A stretch of DNA of 64,000 nucleotides. Source: JAUVPY01 sp034412795. GTDB lineage: Bacteria; Chloroflexota; Anaerolineae; 4572-78; NAK82. Below the pieces are notes generated by a model, which was given only the letters and a program-made list of their open reading frames with translations, did no database searches and had not been told where the DNA came from. Positions 42,184-50,082 of this stretch are shown here, piece by piece. Within the stretch, counting starts at the first letter, position 1; every line of letters begins with the position of its first letter. The stretch lies in assembly GCA_034412795.1 (NCBI GenBank), contig DAOUMD010000277.1, positions 1 to 64,000 of the forward strand, written 5' to 3'. The translations under genes were made by a program, and so were the position numbers.

Positions 42184-42200
42184 GGCTCATGTTCAGAACA
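42184..42200 (+). repeat. Single end of the 103-bp MITE family
   Basis: GGCTCATGTTCAGAACA is identical to the first 17 bases of the element at 55411-55513. No matching right end is found nearby, so it is a solo terminal repeat or decayed copy. It lies in the short gap directly before the translin ribosome-binding site. Confidence 0.6.
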
Positions 42201-42219
42201 CGTGTACCAGGAGGTTTTT

Positions 42220-42864
42220 TTGGATCAACTTCAAAGCATTGTTGACACAATCTGTGAAGGATTTGAGGCCAAGAACGCGGTGCGTGATGAGACACTGCGG
42301 CGCTCACGGCAGCTTATCCGCCACTGTGCTAACTCGATCCGGGCCAGCCATAGAGATGACTTCGCCGACGCTCAATCACTCCTGGCAACCGCCCGGGCTG
42401 CTGCCGCTGAAATGATCGCCGACGCCCAGAAATATCCTGATCTTTTCTTTGCGGGTTACACTCAAGACGCCTTAAAGGAATTGGCCGAAGCCCACATCAC
42501 GTATGCTCTTATCACTGAGGATAGCCTGCCAATCCCAGAAAAGTTGAACGTGGAGCCAGCGGCTTATCTGAAAGGGCTGGCGGAAGCCGTCGGCGAGATG
42601 CGACGCTACGCGCTCGACCGACTGCGACGGGGCGACGTAGCTACCGGCGAGCGGCTGCTGGCTGCTATGGACGACATCTACAGTTTGCTCATCACGGTAG
42701 ACTTCCCGGATGCGATCACCGGGGGTCTGCGTCGTCAGACGGACATGGTGCGCGGCGTGCTGGAGCGCACCCGAGGCGATCTGACAACCGCCGTCCGGCA
42801 GGAAGAAATGAAGGCGGCCTTGCGTGCATTTGGTGAGCAAATAGACCTAGTTGCAGAAGATTAG
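42220..42864 (+). CDS. Translin family protein
   Basis: A 214-residue all-helical protein. The start is the TTG at 42220, five bases after a perfect AGGAGG (42209-42214). The sequence carries the translin pattern along its length: DETLRRSRQLIRHCANSIRA, FAGYTQDALKELAEAHITYAL, EPAAYLKGLAEAVGEMRRYAL and LRRQTDMVRGVLERTRGDL. Translin is a nucleic-acid-binding octamer-forming protein; bacterial versions are uncommon and have no settled role. It follows DUF3467 closely. Confidence 0.88.
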   Translation: MDQLQSIVDTICEGFEAKNAVRDETLRRSRQLIRHCANSIRASHRDDFADAQSLLATARAAAAEMIADAQKYPDLFFAGYTQDALKELAEAHITYALITEDSLPIPEKLNVEPAAYLKGLAEAVGEMRRYALDRLRRGDVATGERLLAAMDDIYSLLITVDFPDAITGGLRRQTDMVRGVLERTRGDLTTAVRQEEMKAALRAFGEQIDLVAED

Positions 42865-42866
42865 AC

Positions 42867-42950
42867 AGTGTTGACATTTGAGTCTTTGCGCCTGAAAACC
42901 CCGCAACAGATAACAAAATGCACCTCTGGGAATAGACAAATGTCAACACT
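42867..42950. repeat. 84-bp inverted repeat with 14-bp perfect ends
   Basis: AGTGTTGACATTTG (42867-42880) is perfectly inverted at 42937-42950. It starts 2 bp after the translin stop codon. It is MITE-like in size; no target duplication is evident. Its left arm includes TTGACA, which could serve as a -35 for the following genes. Confidence 0.6.
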
Positions 42951-42982
42951 ACCTGGAGAACAAGTGTAGAGACTAATTAGTT

Positions 42983-43255
42983 ATGCATTCCCTTTCCAAC
43001 CCTCCCATGCCCATCATTCGCGCCAGTGAAATCGGCCAATACGTCTTCTGTCAGCGCGCCTGGTGGCTGGGAAGCGTACAAGGCTACCGTCCGGTCAACG
43101 AGGCAGCACTGAGTGCCGGGACACAGGCTCATCTCCGACACGGACGCAGTGTAGCCGCGTCGCAACGTTGGCAATGGGTGGGATATGCCCTGCTGGTCGT
43201 GGGTGGATTGTTATTTGCCCTGGTCTTATGCGGCGTGCTGGGGGCAGGTCTATGA
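42983..43255 (+). CDS. Cas4/RecB-like N-terminal fragment with membrane anchor
   Basis: A 90-residue protein. Residues about 10-60 match the N-terminal end of Cas4-type nucleases: IRASEIGQYVFCQRAWWL, with the single Cys that supplies one 4Fe-4S ligand, then AGTQAHLRHGR. A C-terminal TM helix (about 68-88) follows. The rest of the nuclease, including the catalytic core and the other three Cys, is encoded two genes downstream at 44115. The stop overlaps the next start (ATGA). Confidence 0.72.
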   Translation: MHSLSNPPMPIIRASEIGQYVFCQRAWWLGSVQGYRPVNEAALSAGTQAHLRHGRSVAASQRWQWVGYALLVVGGLLFALVLCGVLGAGL

Positions 43256-44118
43256 GCAACACCCAGCGAGCGACGATCTTCATCCTGGCCGTCACTGTCG
43301 TCGCGGTCTGGGGTCTGGGTCTACGGGCTGCTCTGCGACCCGGCGCACAAGCTGACCAAGAAGAACTCGGTGTCAGTCCAACCATCGTCGGCGTGCTGGC
43401 TGGTATCACGCCTACGATGACCTCGCGTCCACCCGCCACTCCGACACCATCGCCAACAGCAACCCGGACTCCCACCAACACACCGACCTCTTCACCCACG
43501 GCCACGGCCAGTCCCACCAACACGCCAACCTCTTCACCCACGGCCAGCCTCACCAATACACCTTCACCGTCGGCAACTCCCACCCGAACACCCTCACCCA
43601 GCCCTACGCCGACGGCGACTGCTACCCGGCAACCTACTGCGACACCGACGACCTCCGTGGGGGTTACTCCAACCATTCCCAGGACTGGGCGTTTCTTGCT
43701 GGTCGATCAAGATGAGCAGATTATGTACGCCTATGAAGATGGGACAGAGATTCGCATCATGCCGGTCAGCACGGGCCGACCTGTGGAAAATGCCTTTACC
43801 CCTGCCTGGCGTGGTGACGTGGGACGCTACTGGGGAGGCGGGCCTTTTCTGGATACCAATCTCTATTCTGACTACATGTGGTATCTCTTCCCAGGTGCAC
43901 GCGGCTCGATTCTCATCCACAGCGTTCCTTACTTTTGGGAGGACGGTGTGAAGGTCTATGATCGGCCCGATGCGCTGGGCGTGGAGCCCGCCTCTCACGG
44001 CTGTGTGCGCATCTCAATTGAAGATGCCCAGTGGCTCAAGATATGGAATCCCATAGGCGTGCCCATTGAGATCACTCCCTGGTCCGGCGAGATTGGGCCT
44101 CCCGACGAGTCTCTATGA
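43252..44118 (+). CDS. L,D-transpeptidase with Thr/Pro-rich linker
   Basis: A 288-residue protein from the ATG overlapping the previous stop. It has an N-terminal TM or uncleaved signal helix (about 8-25), a linker of about 80 residues made of TPTxTPT repeats, then a YkuD/ErfK domain (about 145-285) with the active-site motif SHGCVRIS containing the catalytic Cys, preceded by a His-containing strand (ILIHSVPYFW). It would form 3-3 cross-links or attach proteins in a peptidoglycan-like wall. Both ends overlap Cas4-like genes by 4 nt. Confidence 0.9.
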   Translation: MSNTQRATIFILAVTVVAVWGLGLRAALRPGAQADQEELGVSPTIVGVLAGITPTMTSRPPATPTPSPTATRTPTNTPTSSPTATASPTNTPTSSPTASLTNTPSPSATPTRTPSPSPTPTATATRQPTATPTTSVGVTPTIPRTGRFLLVDQDEQIMYAYEDGTEIRIMPVSTGRPVENAFTPAWRGDVGRYWGGGPFLDTNLYSDYMWYLFPGARGSILIHSVPYFWEDGVKVYDRPDALGVEPASHGCVRISIEDAQWLKIWNPIGVPIEITPWSGEIGPPDESL

Positions 44119-44645
44119 CCAACCTCGCCCCACTGTTGGCAGTCCTGGCTTTTGTAGCCCTGCTCGGAGGCTGGCTGGCACTACGGCGGTCTGCGCGCAC
44201 CCGCCATAAGGCAGGCCTTCCCTCGGGCCGGGTGGTCTACGCCGACACTGGCGGTTGGCGCTCTCCCGACAAACCATTCTTCTCGGCAAAGTATGGACTG
44301 GCCGGTAAGCCAGATTACGTAGTCGAGACGCGCGCCGGACTCATCCCCATCGAAGTAAAGTCGAGGACTGCGCCGTCCGAACCTTACGCTTCACACGTGT
44401 TGCAACTGGCTGCGTATTGTCTTCTGGTCGAAGAGAGCGAGAATCAGGCTCCTGCGTATGGCATTATCAAATACGCTGATGCTGCTTTTGAGATTGATTA
44501 CACACCTACTCTGCGGCGCGATTTGTTGGCGCTGCTAGACGAGATGCGACGTGCCAGTAGAGGCAGCGCCCGGCGGAACCACGACGATGCCCGTCGCTGC
44601 GCAGGATGCGGGTATCGCTCAATGTGTGATCAATGCCTGGTATAA
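44115..44645 (+). CDS. Membrane-anchored Cas4/RecB-like nuclease core
   Basis: A 176-residue protein. A TM helix at about 8-24 is followed by a PD-(D/E)xK nuclease core: GKPDYVVE with the catalytic Asp, PIEVKSRTAP with Glu-x-Lys, and HVLQLAAYCLLVEE with the downstream Gln. Three cysteines near the C terminus (RRCAGCGYRSMCDQC) fit the 4Fe-4S site of Cas4, whose fourth Cys would come from the 42983 product. It has no neighbouring cas genes or CRISPR array. The two halves probably assemble at the membrane (inference). Confidence 0.75.
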   Translation: MTNLAPLLAVLAFVALLGGWLALRRSARTRHKAGLPSGRVVYADTGGWRSPDKPFFSAKYGLAGKPDYVVETRAGLIPIEVKSRTAPSEPYASHVLQLAAYCLLVEESENQAPAYGIIKYADAAFEIDYTPTLRRDLLALLDEMRRASRGSARRNHDDARRCAGCGYRSMCDQCLV

Positions 44646-44762
44646 TGTCTTCGATCAACTCGACTGCCACTGGCGTGGTCAGACCTATTACCAGTTGACA
44701 ATGAACAAGCTACACTATATAATCCCGTGCTGTAGTACACCGTCAGGCAAATTCTGAGACTT

Positions 44763-44818
44763 GTAGTTGCGACTTTAGTCGCTCATTACGCGGGAAAAAC
44801 GACTGAAGTCGTTACTAC
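44763..44818. repeat. REP-like inverted repeat
   Basis: GTAGTTGCGACTTTAGTCG (44763-44781) pairs with CGACTGAAGTCGTTACTAC (44800-44818) with three mismatches, and each arm contains a small palindrome (CGACTTTAGTCG). It lies in the 250-bp gap between the Cas4-like gene and the amidohydrolase, which shows nothing else. Confidence 0.65.
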
Positions 44819-44895
44819 GAACCTATCAAAACTTATCTGAGGGTGCAGTAGTGTGAGGTCAGGGCTTACCGAAGTGATGAGGATATTACTCGATA

Positions 44896-46086
44896 GTGAA
44901 GCCAATCCCCGAAGCACATAACTTGGACCTTGCGCAAATCAACGTAATCGACGCACATTGCCACCCCGTTTGCCCTTTGGAAGAGCCGCTCACCGTCAGC
45001 AGCTTTGAGCGACATATTTCCCTGACTTTCATGAAACACAACCAAATCGGCCGTGCCCGCCGCAGGCTGGTCAGCGACTGGCCTGATGACTCTTTCCCCC
45101 GCACGACAATGATGCTGAATTATCTTTATCGGCAACTGGCGGGTTTCCTGAGCGTCCCCCTGGACCCGGTGCAAATCATCGAAGCGCGGAACCAACGCGC
45201 ACAAGACTATGCGATTTATACTCGTGACCTGATGAATGATGCAGGGATCGAGCAACTGGTGGTCGATAGCGGCTTTCCCGGTCCTCGACGGGATTTTGAA
45301 AGCTTCTGCCAACTGGTTCAGATACCGGTCTGGGAAATAGTGCGAACCGAGCGTGTGATGTACGAAGTCTCGAAGGATGTCGATGAGTTTGGCCGCTTCA
45401 TCGCGGCCTATTGTGCCAGACTGGACGAGAGCTTGCGCAAGCCAAGTTGCGTGGGATTAAAATCTGAAATCGCCTATCTGACCGGCTTAAACATAGGCCC
45501 CCAAGATATTGTCGAAGCGTCCAAGCTTTACCCAGCCTTCCGCCAGAATCCCACCGCACGAGATTTCAAGGCTCTGCGCGATTACTGCTTTCACATAGGC
45601 CTGCAACTGTGCATAGAGCGTAACAAGCCGATGCAGATTCACTGCGGCTTCGGCAGTGATGACATCCGGTTTTCTCTGACAGCACCCCACAACTTGTACG
45701 AACTTCTGGCTTTTCCTCCCTACAGCGAATGTCTGGTCGTCTTGGTTCACGGGGGATACCCGTGGGCCAAAGAGGCCGCATATATGACTAACGTTTTGCC
45801 CAACGTTTTCCTGGACTTCTCCGAGACGTGTCCGCTGACCGCGTATGGGGCGAGCGATACATTGTGGGAGATTTTGCAGGTTGCACCGATCAACAAAGTA
45901 ATGTACGGTTCCGACGCATTTCTCCTACCTGAGATCTTCTGGCTGGGCACGAAACTCGGTAGAAGCGCCGTAAACCAGGTACTCTCGCGCCTGGTGGATA
46001 TGGGCTTTGTGGGTAAAGCCGATGCTTTAACAATCGCTCGTTTTATTCTCCACGATAACGCCGTCGAATTGTACCAGTTGAGTTAA
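44896..46086 (+). CDS. Amidohydrolase-2 family metal-dependent hydrolase
   Basis: A 396-residue TIM-barrel protein with a GTG start. The N-terminal metal motif is VIDAHCHPVCP. Later ligands are in MQIHCGFGSDD (about residue 254), VVLVHGGYPW and MYGSDAFLLPE with the catalytic Asp. This is the FluG/amidohydrolase-2 type, which includes decarboxylases and hydrolases of small acids. The substrate is unknown. No clear ribosome-binding site is seen. The next operon is an oligopeptide transporter. Confidence 0.82.
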   Translation: MKPIPEAHNLDLAQINVIDAHCHPVCPLEEPLTVSSFERHISLTFMKHNQIGRARRRLVSDWPDDSFPRTTMMLNYLYRQLAGFLSVPLDPVQIIEARNQRAQDYAIYTRDLMNDAGIEQLVVDSGFPGPRRDFESFCQLVQIPVWEIVRTERVMYEVSKDVDEFGRFIAAYCARLDESLRKPSCVGLKSEIAYLTGLNIGPQDIVEASKLYPAFRQNPTARDFKALRDYCFHIGLQLCIERNKPMQIHCGFGSDDIRFSLTAPHNLYELLAFPPYSECLVVLVHGGYPWAKEAAYMTNVLPNVFLDFSETCPLTAYGASDTLWEILQVAPINKVMYGSDAFLLPEIFWLGTKLGRSAVNQVLSRLVDMGFVGKADALTIARFILHDNAVELYQLS

Positions 46087-46330
46087 TGGCTGACAGCACA
46101 ATAGCACCACTGGCACCATAGGGCGCACGCGGCTGTGCCAGTATGCGTTTGGGCGCTCTGAGAGAGCGAGGATGTGAGCGCGAAGAATTCGTTCCTTTCC
46201 CAATTCATTGTTGTGTTGGCTGACTTTCCGAAAGATATCGATGTACGAAAGGAGGTGCATCGGAAAACGTCTCCCGCTGTTTACCCGCACGGCAAAGCAT
46301 AAACATTTGTGTTAGAAAAAGGAGGAAGTT

Positions 46331-47989
46331 ATGCTATCCCTGAAACGCTGGAGTGTCCTGGTTTTGTCCCTGCTTATCATCGCCAGTTTATGCCTCACAA
46401 GTTGTGCACCGCCACAGCCAGCAGCGACACAAGCACCCAAGCCGGAAGAGGTTAAGACGGAGGAAGCGACAGAGGAACCCAAGGAGGAGCCGGAGGCCGA
46501 AAAAATCCTGGTACACGCCCGGGCTGCAGATTCGGCAACTATGGACCCGGCTGAGATGGTGGCAGCGCCAGACTGGAAACCTGTGGGGCAGATATTCGAT
46601 TCATTGGTCCGCTATAACCAGAATATGGAGATTGTACCCCACCTGGCAACGTCGTGGGAAACGTCAGATGATGGCCTCGAATGGACGTTCCACCTGCGCG
46701 ACGATGTCAAGTTCCACGACGGCACGCCGTTGAACGCGGATGCGGTGGTCTTCACCTTCGAACGAGCCTATAACGAGGAGCATCCAGCTCACGAGATTGG
46801 AACGTGGGATAACTGGAGTTGGTACTTGTATATGGTGAATAAGGTGGAGGCGGTGGATGAGCACACGGTCAAATTCACGCTTGATTATGCGTACGCCCCC
46901 TTCCTGGATACCCTGGCGAACACGGCGACCTCAATTGTCAGCCCGACGGCTTATATGGAGAAGGGAGATAAGTTCAGAGTGGAGCCGGTGGGCAGCGGCC
47001 CCTTCAAGTTTGTCGAGTGGATGAAGGATGATCGCGTTGTGCTGGAAAAGAACCCCGATTACTTCTTGGGTGAACCGAAGATCGACAAGCTTATCTACCG
47101 GGTCATGCCGGAGAATACGACCCGCCTGAGCGCGCTCAAGACCGGCGAAGCTCACGTGTTAAGCGACGTCCCGCCGGAAATAGCACAGCTCATCGAGAAG
47201 GAAGAGAATCTCAACGTTGTTTCCCATCCAGGACTCGATATCTCCTTTATGCGCTGGAACATGCGACCAGACCTTGCGGGCTACCAGGAGCCTTTAGGCG
47301 ATAAGCGAGTGAGGGAAGCGATTATTCACAGCATCGACAGGCAGGCCATCCTTGATCGCTTCTTCCTCGGCTATGGAGAGGTCGCGGAGAACCCGGTGCC
47401 ATCCGTAGTCTGGGGGCGAGATGAGTCGTTGCAAGTTCCTGAATATGACCCGGAGAAAGCCAAGGAACTGTTGGCCGAAGCCGGTTACCCGGATGGCTTT
47501 GAAACGACGTTGCGGTTCTGGCCCATAGCCTTTGCCAGTCTACCCCAGCCCTCCAAGATGGCCGAAGCCATCCAATCGTATCTCAGAGAGGTCGGCATCG
47601 AGGCAGAGGTAGTTGTGGAAGAGGCAGGTGCCCATTGGGATAATTTCAGCACCGGTCAGGGGAATCTATACATCACGGGCTGGGTTGGTGACTTCGCCGA
47701 CCCCCATAACTTCCTCTCACCGATGTGGGAGGACGGAATGGCCGGCATGGATGCTGGTTGGACGAACGCTGAATTCATGGAGCTTCTCACCGCAGCTCAA
47801 GAGGAGACAGATAAGGATACGCGAGCTGAGATGTACAAGGAAGCCCAGCAGATATTTTTTGATGAACTGCCTGGACTGCCATTGTTCACCGGCATGAAGA
47901 TCGGAGCTTATCACGACAGCGTCGTGGATTTGAACATGAGGCCAGATGGCGAGATGTGGTACTTCGGCGTGGATCTCCAGACAGAGTAA
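46331..47989 (+). CDS. Oligopeptide-type ABC transporter substrate-binding lipoprotein
   Basis: A 552-residue family 5 solute-binding protein. The signal peptide ends in a lipobox (LTSC) with Cys about 25, then a Pro/Glu-rich linker. The fold markers are WTFHLRDDVKFHDGTPLNADAVVFTFER and VGSGPFKFVEWMKDDRVVLEKNPDY. AGGAGGAAG precedes the ATG. It delivers peptides or similar solutes (including opines or nickel complexes in relatives) to the two permeases downstream. The 244-bp upstream gap holds its promoter region but no other clear feature. Confidence 0.92.
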   Translation: MLSLKRWSVLVLSLLIIASLCLTSCAPPQPAATQAPKPEEVKTEEATEEPKEEPEAEKILVHARAADSATMDPAEMVAAPDWKPVGQIFDSLVRYNQNMEIVPHLATSWETSDDGLEWTFHLRDDVKFHDGTPLNADAVVFTFERAYNEEHPAHEIGTWDNWSWYLYMVNKVEAVDEHTVKFTLDYAYAPFLDTLANTATSIVSPTAYMEKGDKFRVEPVGSGPFKFVEWMKDDRVVLEKNPDYFLGEPKIDKLIYRVMPENTTRLSALKTGEAHVLSDVPPEIAQLIEKEENLNVVSHPGLDISFMRWNMRPDLAGYQEPLGDKRVREAIIHSIDRQAILDRFFLGYGEVAENPVPSVVWGRDESLQVPEYDPEKAKELLAEAGYPDGFETTLRFWPIAFASLPQPSKMAEAIQSYLREVGIEAEVVVEEAGAHWDNFSTGQGNLYITGWVGDFADPHNFLSPMWEDGMAGMDAGWTNAEFMELLTAAQEETDKDTRAEMYKEAQQIFFDELPGLPLFTGMKIGAYHDSVVDLNMRPDGEMWYFGVDLQTE

Positions 47990-48027
47990 AGAAAGTCGTG
48001 GCGATTGACGACTGACGGTTAAAAGTT

Positions 48028-48082
48028 GGTGACCACCTCAGATAGACCTGAGCCGCGTCCCCAGTCATCTGGGGTGGTCGCC
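48028..48082 (+). other. Stem-loop between binding-protein and permease genes
   Basis: GACCACCTCAGAT (48031-48043) pairs with ATCTGGGGTGGTC (48067-48079), one mismatch. Such intercistronic stems after a binding-protein gene commonly protect the upstream message and lower permease expression; that role is inferred here. Confidence 0.6.
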
Positions 48083-48104
48083 CGTTTGACAAGGGGCTGG
48101 TGAG

Positions 48105-49109
48105 TTGAGAAAGTACATAACACGGCGTCTTTTGACAGCGATTCCCGTCCTTGTAGGGGTATCCCTAATCGTCTTTATAATGGTGCGATTGATACCCGGC
48201 GACCCTGCCAGAGTGATTATGGGAGCGAAGGCAAGGCCCGAGTCGATCGAACTTTTCCACGAACGTTACGGCCTGGATAAACCCATCCCGGTCCAGTATA
48301 TGATGTGGCTGGGTCATATGACCCAGGGCGATATGGGAGATTCACTGCGCACCCATACGCCAGTCCTGGAAGAGCTAATGATCCGTCTCCCTCATACTTT
48401 GGAATTGGCCATTGCCAGCATGCTAATCGGGGCCACGCTGGGAATAGGCTTCGGCATCCTGGCCTCTATTCGGAGAAATAGCCTGGCAGACTACGGGACT
48501 ATGGTGGCAGCCCTGATCGGAATCTCAATGCCCATCTTCTGGCTGGGCCTGACACTTATCTTTATCTTTTCTGTCCTGCTAGGTTGGCTTCCGACGGGCG
48601 GGCGTATGGGTTACGACGTTAACATTGAGACAGTCACCGGGTTGCCTATGTTGGACAGCCTGCTGACAGGCAATTGGTCCGCTCTTATTGATCTCTCTAA
48701 ACACTTGTTGATGCCCGCCATCGTCCTGGCGACCCCAATCATAGCGGTTACGGCCCGGATGACGCGTGCAAGTATGCTGGAGGTTATGACGCAAGACTAC
48801 ATCCGGACCGCCCGGGCGAAAGGGTTGAGGCAAAGGGTAGTAACATCCCGGCACGCCTTGCGAAATGCTATGTTGCCTGTCATAACGGTGTTGGGCCTCG
48901 ACGTTGGCTGGTTGCTTGGGGGTGCAGTGGTGACCGAGACCATTTTCGCATGGCCCGGGGTGGGCCGTTACGTGTACGAATCCATCAAGGCGCGGGATTA
49001 CCCGGCAATCCAGGCAAGCATTCTTTTTATAGCCACCACTTTCGTGCTGGTGAACCTGGCAGTTGATATTCTCTACGCCTACATCAATCCGCGAATCCGT
49101 TATGAGTAG
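48105..49109 (+). CDS. ABC transporter permease, DppB/OppB type
   Basis: A 334-residue inner-membrane permease with a TTG start (RKYITRRLLTAIPVLVGVS) and AAGGGG upstream. N-terminal markers are VRLIPGDPA and RYGLDKPIPVQY. The EAA loop is YIRTARAKGLRQRVVTSRHALRNAMLPVIT, and the C terminus is PGVGRYVYESIKARDYPAIQ. It pairs with the next gene product to form the channel. No cognate ATPase genes (DppD/DppF) are in the window. Confidence 0.94.
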   Translation: MRKYITRRLLTAIPVLVGVSLIVFIMVRLIPGDPARVIMGAKARPESIELFHERYGLDKPIPVQYMMWLGHMTQGDMGDSLRTHTPVLEELMIRLPHTLELAIASMLIGATLGIGFGILASIRRNSLADYGTMVAALIGISMPIFWLGLTLIFIFSVLLGWLPTGGRMGYDVNIETVTGLPMLDSLLTGNWSALIDLSKHLLMPAIVLATPIIAVTARMTRASMLEVMTQDYIRTARAKGLRQRVVTSRHALRNAMLPVITVLGLDVGWLLGGAVVTETIFAWPGVGRYVYESIKARDYPAIQASILFIATTFVLVNLAVDILYAYINPRIRYE

Positions 49110-50076
49110 ATCAACCTCGACACCATTCAATGGTTCACTGAATAACGCAGCGCCGATGAAGCCAGAGACCGAAGGGCCTGAAGTATCTATATTCGAGGCC
49201 CCTCCCTCACGAAGCCTGTGGGAACTGGCTCTGCGGCGATTTGTCCAGAATAGGGCCGCGGTTTTCGGCCTGGCTGTGTTTGTGGCACTGCTGTTGATGG
49301 CAATCTTCGCCCCGCTGATTGCACCGCACGATCCACTGGAACAGAATATCGGGCAGGCCTTCGAACCAGGCTTCTGGAAATATGGCTTAAAGGCGGAATA
49401 TTTGCTGGGGAGTGATTGGCTGGGAAGAGACCTTCTGTCGCGCCTAATCCACGGAGCGCGCATCACCGTCGCGGTAGCATCGGTGGCGGTGGGGATCTCT
49501 CTGGTTGCAGGGGTATGTATTGGTCTGTCGGCTGGTTATTATGGGGGGCATGTGGATAACGTTTTGATGCGGATTATGGACATTATCCTGGCCTTCCCCA
49601 CCCTCATCCTGGCGCTGGCCATCATCGCCATTTTGGAACCTGGCGCTTCCAAAGCGATGATTGCGATTGGCATCGTCTACACCCCGGCGGTGTCACGCGT
49701 GGTACGGGGATCGGTGCTGGCGGTAAAAGAGGAAGATTACATCCTGGCGACACGTGCCATAGGCAGCCGAAACTCAAGAATCCTGATGCAGCACGTCGCC
49801 CCCAATGTCATTGGGCCCACGATAGTTTACGCGACACTGGCGGTTGCCGCAGCCATTCTCGACACCGCATTTCTGGGGTTCCTGGGTCTTGGCGCTCAGC
49901 CCCCGCTCCCGGAATGGGGAACTATGCTGAGCGACAGTCGTGACTACATCATCTTGGGGTATTGGTGGGTGGTCATGTTCCCCGGTATAGCTATCTTCCT
50001 GACCGTGCTGGGCATCAATCTTATGGGCGACGGACTGCGCGACGCCATCGACCCCCGCTCTGACCAGAGAGTATAA
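49102..50076 (+). CDS. ABC transporter permease, DppC/OppC type
   Basis: A 324-residue permease from the ATG at 49102, overlapping the previous stop. Markers are the N-terminal cytoplasmic region, FAPLIAPHDPLEQN, LGSDWLGRDLLSRLIHGAR, the EAA loop YILATRAIGSRNSRILMQHVAPNVIGP, and WGTMLSDSRDYIILGYWWVVMFPG. It is the last transporter gene; the convergent amidohydrolase follows at once. Confidence 0.94.
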   Translation: MSRSTSTPFNGSLNNAAPMKPETEGPEVSIFEAPPSRSLWELALRRFVQNRAAVFGLAVFVALLLMAIFAPLIAPHDPLEQNIGQAFEPGFWKYGLKAEYLLGSDWLGRDLLSRLIHGARITVAVASVAVGISLVAGVCIGLSAGYYGGHVDNVLMRIMDIILAFPTLILALAIIAILEPGASKAMIAIGIVYTPAVSRVVRGSVLAVKEEDYILATRAIGSRNSRILMQHVAPNVIGPTIVYATLAVAAAILDTAFLGFLGLGAQPPLPEWGTMLSDSRDYIILGYWWVVMFPGIAIFLTVLGINLMGDGLRDAIDPRSDQRV

Positions 50077-50082
50077 GGGCCT

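Noticed and set aside
42184..42200. LexA-like operator (GTTCAGAAC) before translin
   Set aside because: The sequence is identical to the end of the MITE at 55411, so shared mobile-element origin explains it better than an SOS box.
43095..43676. Val/Gly-rich minus-strand frame
   Set aside because: It is the complement of the Thr/Pro repeat linker of the L,D-transpeptidase; the repetitive composition keeps the frame open.
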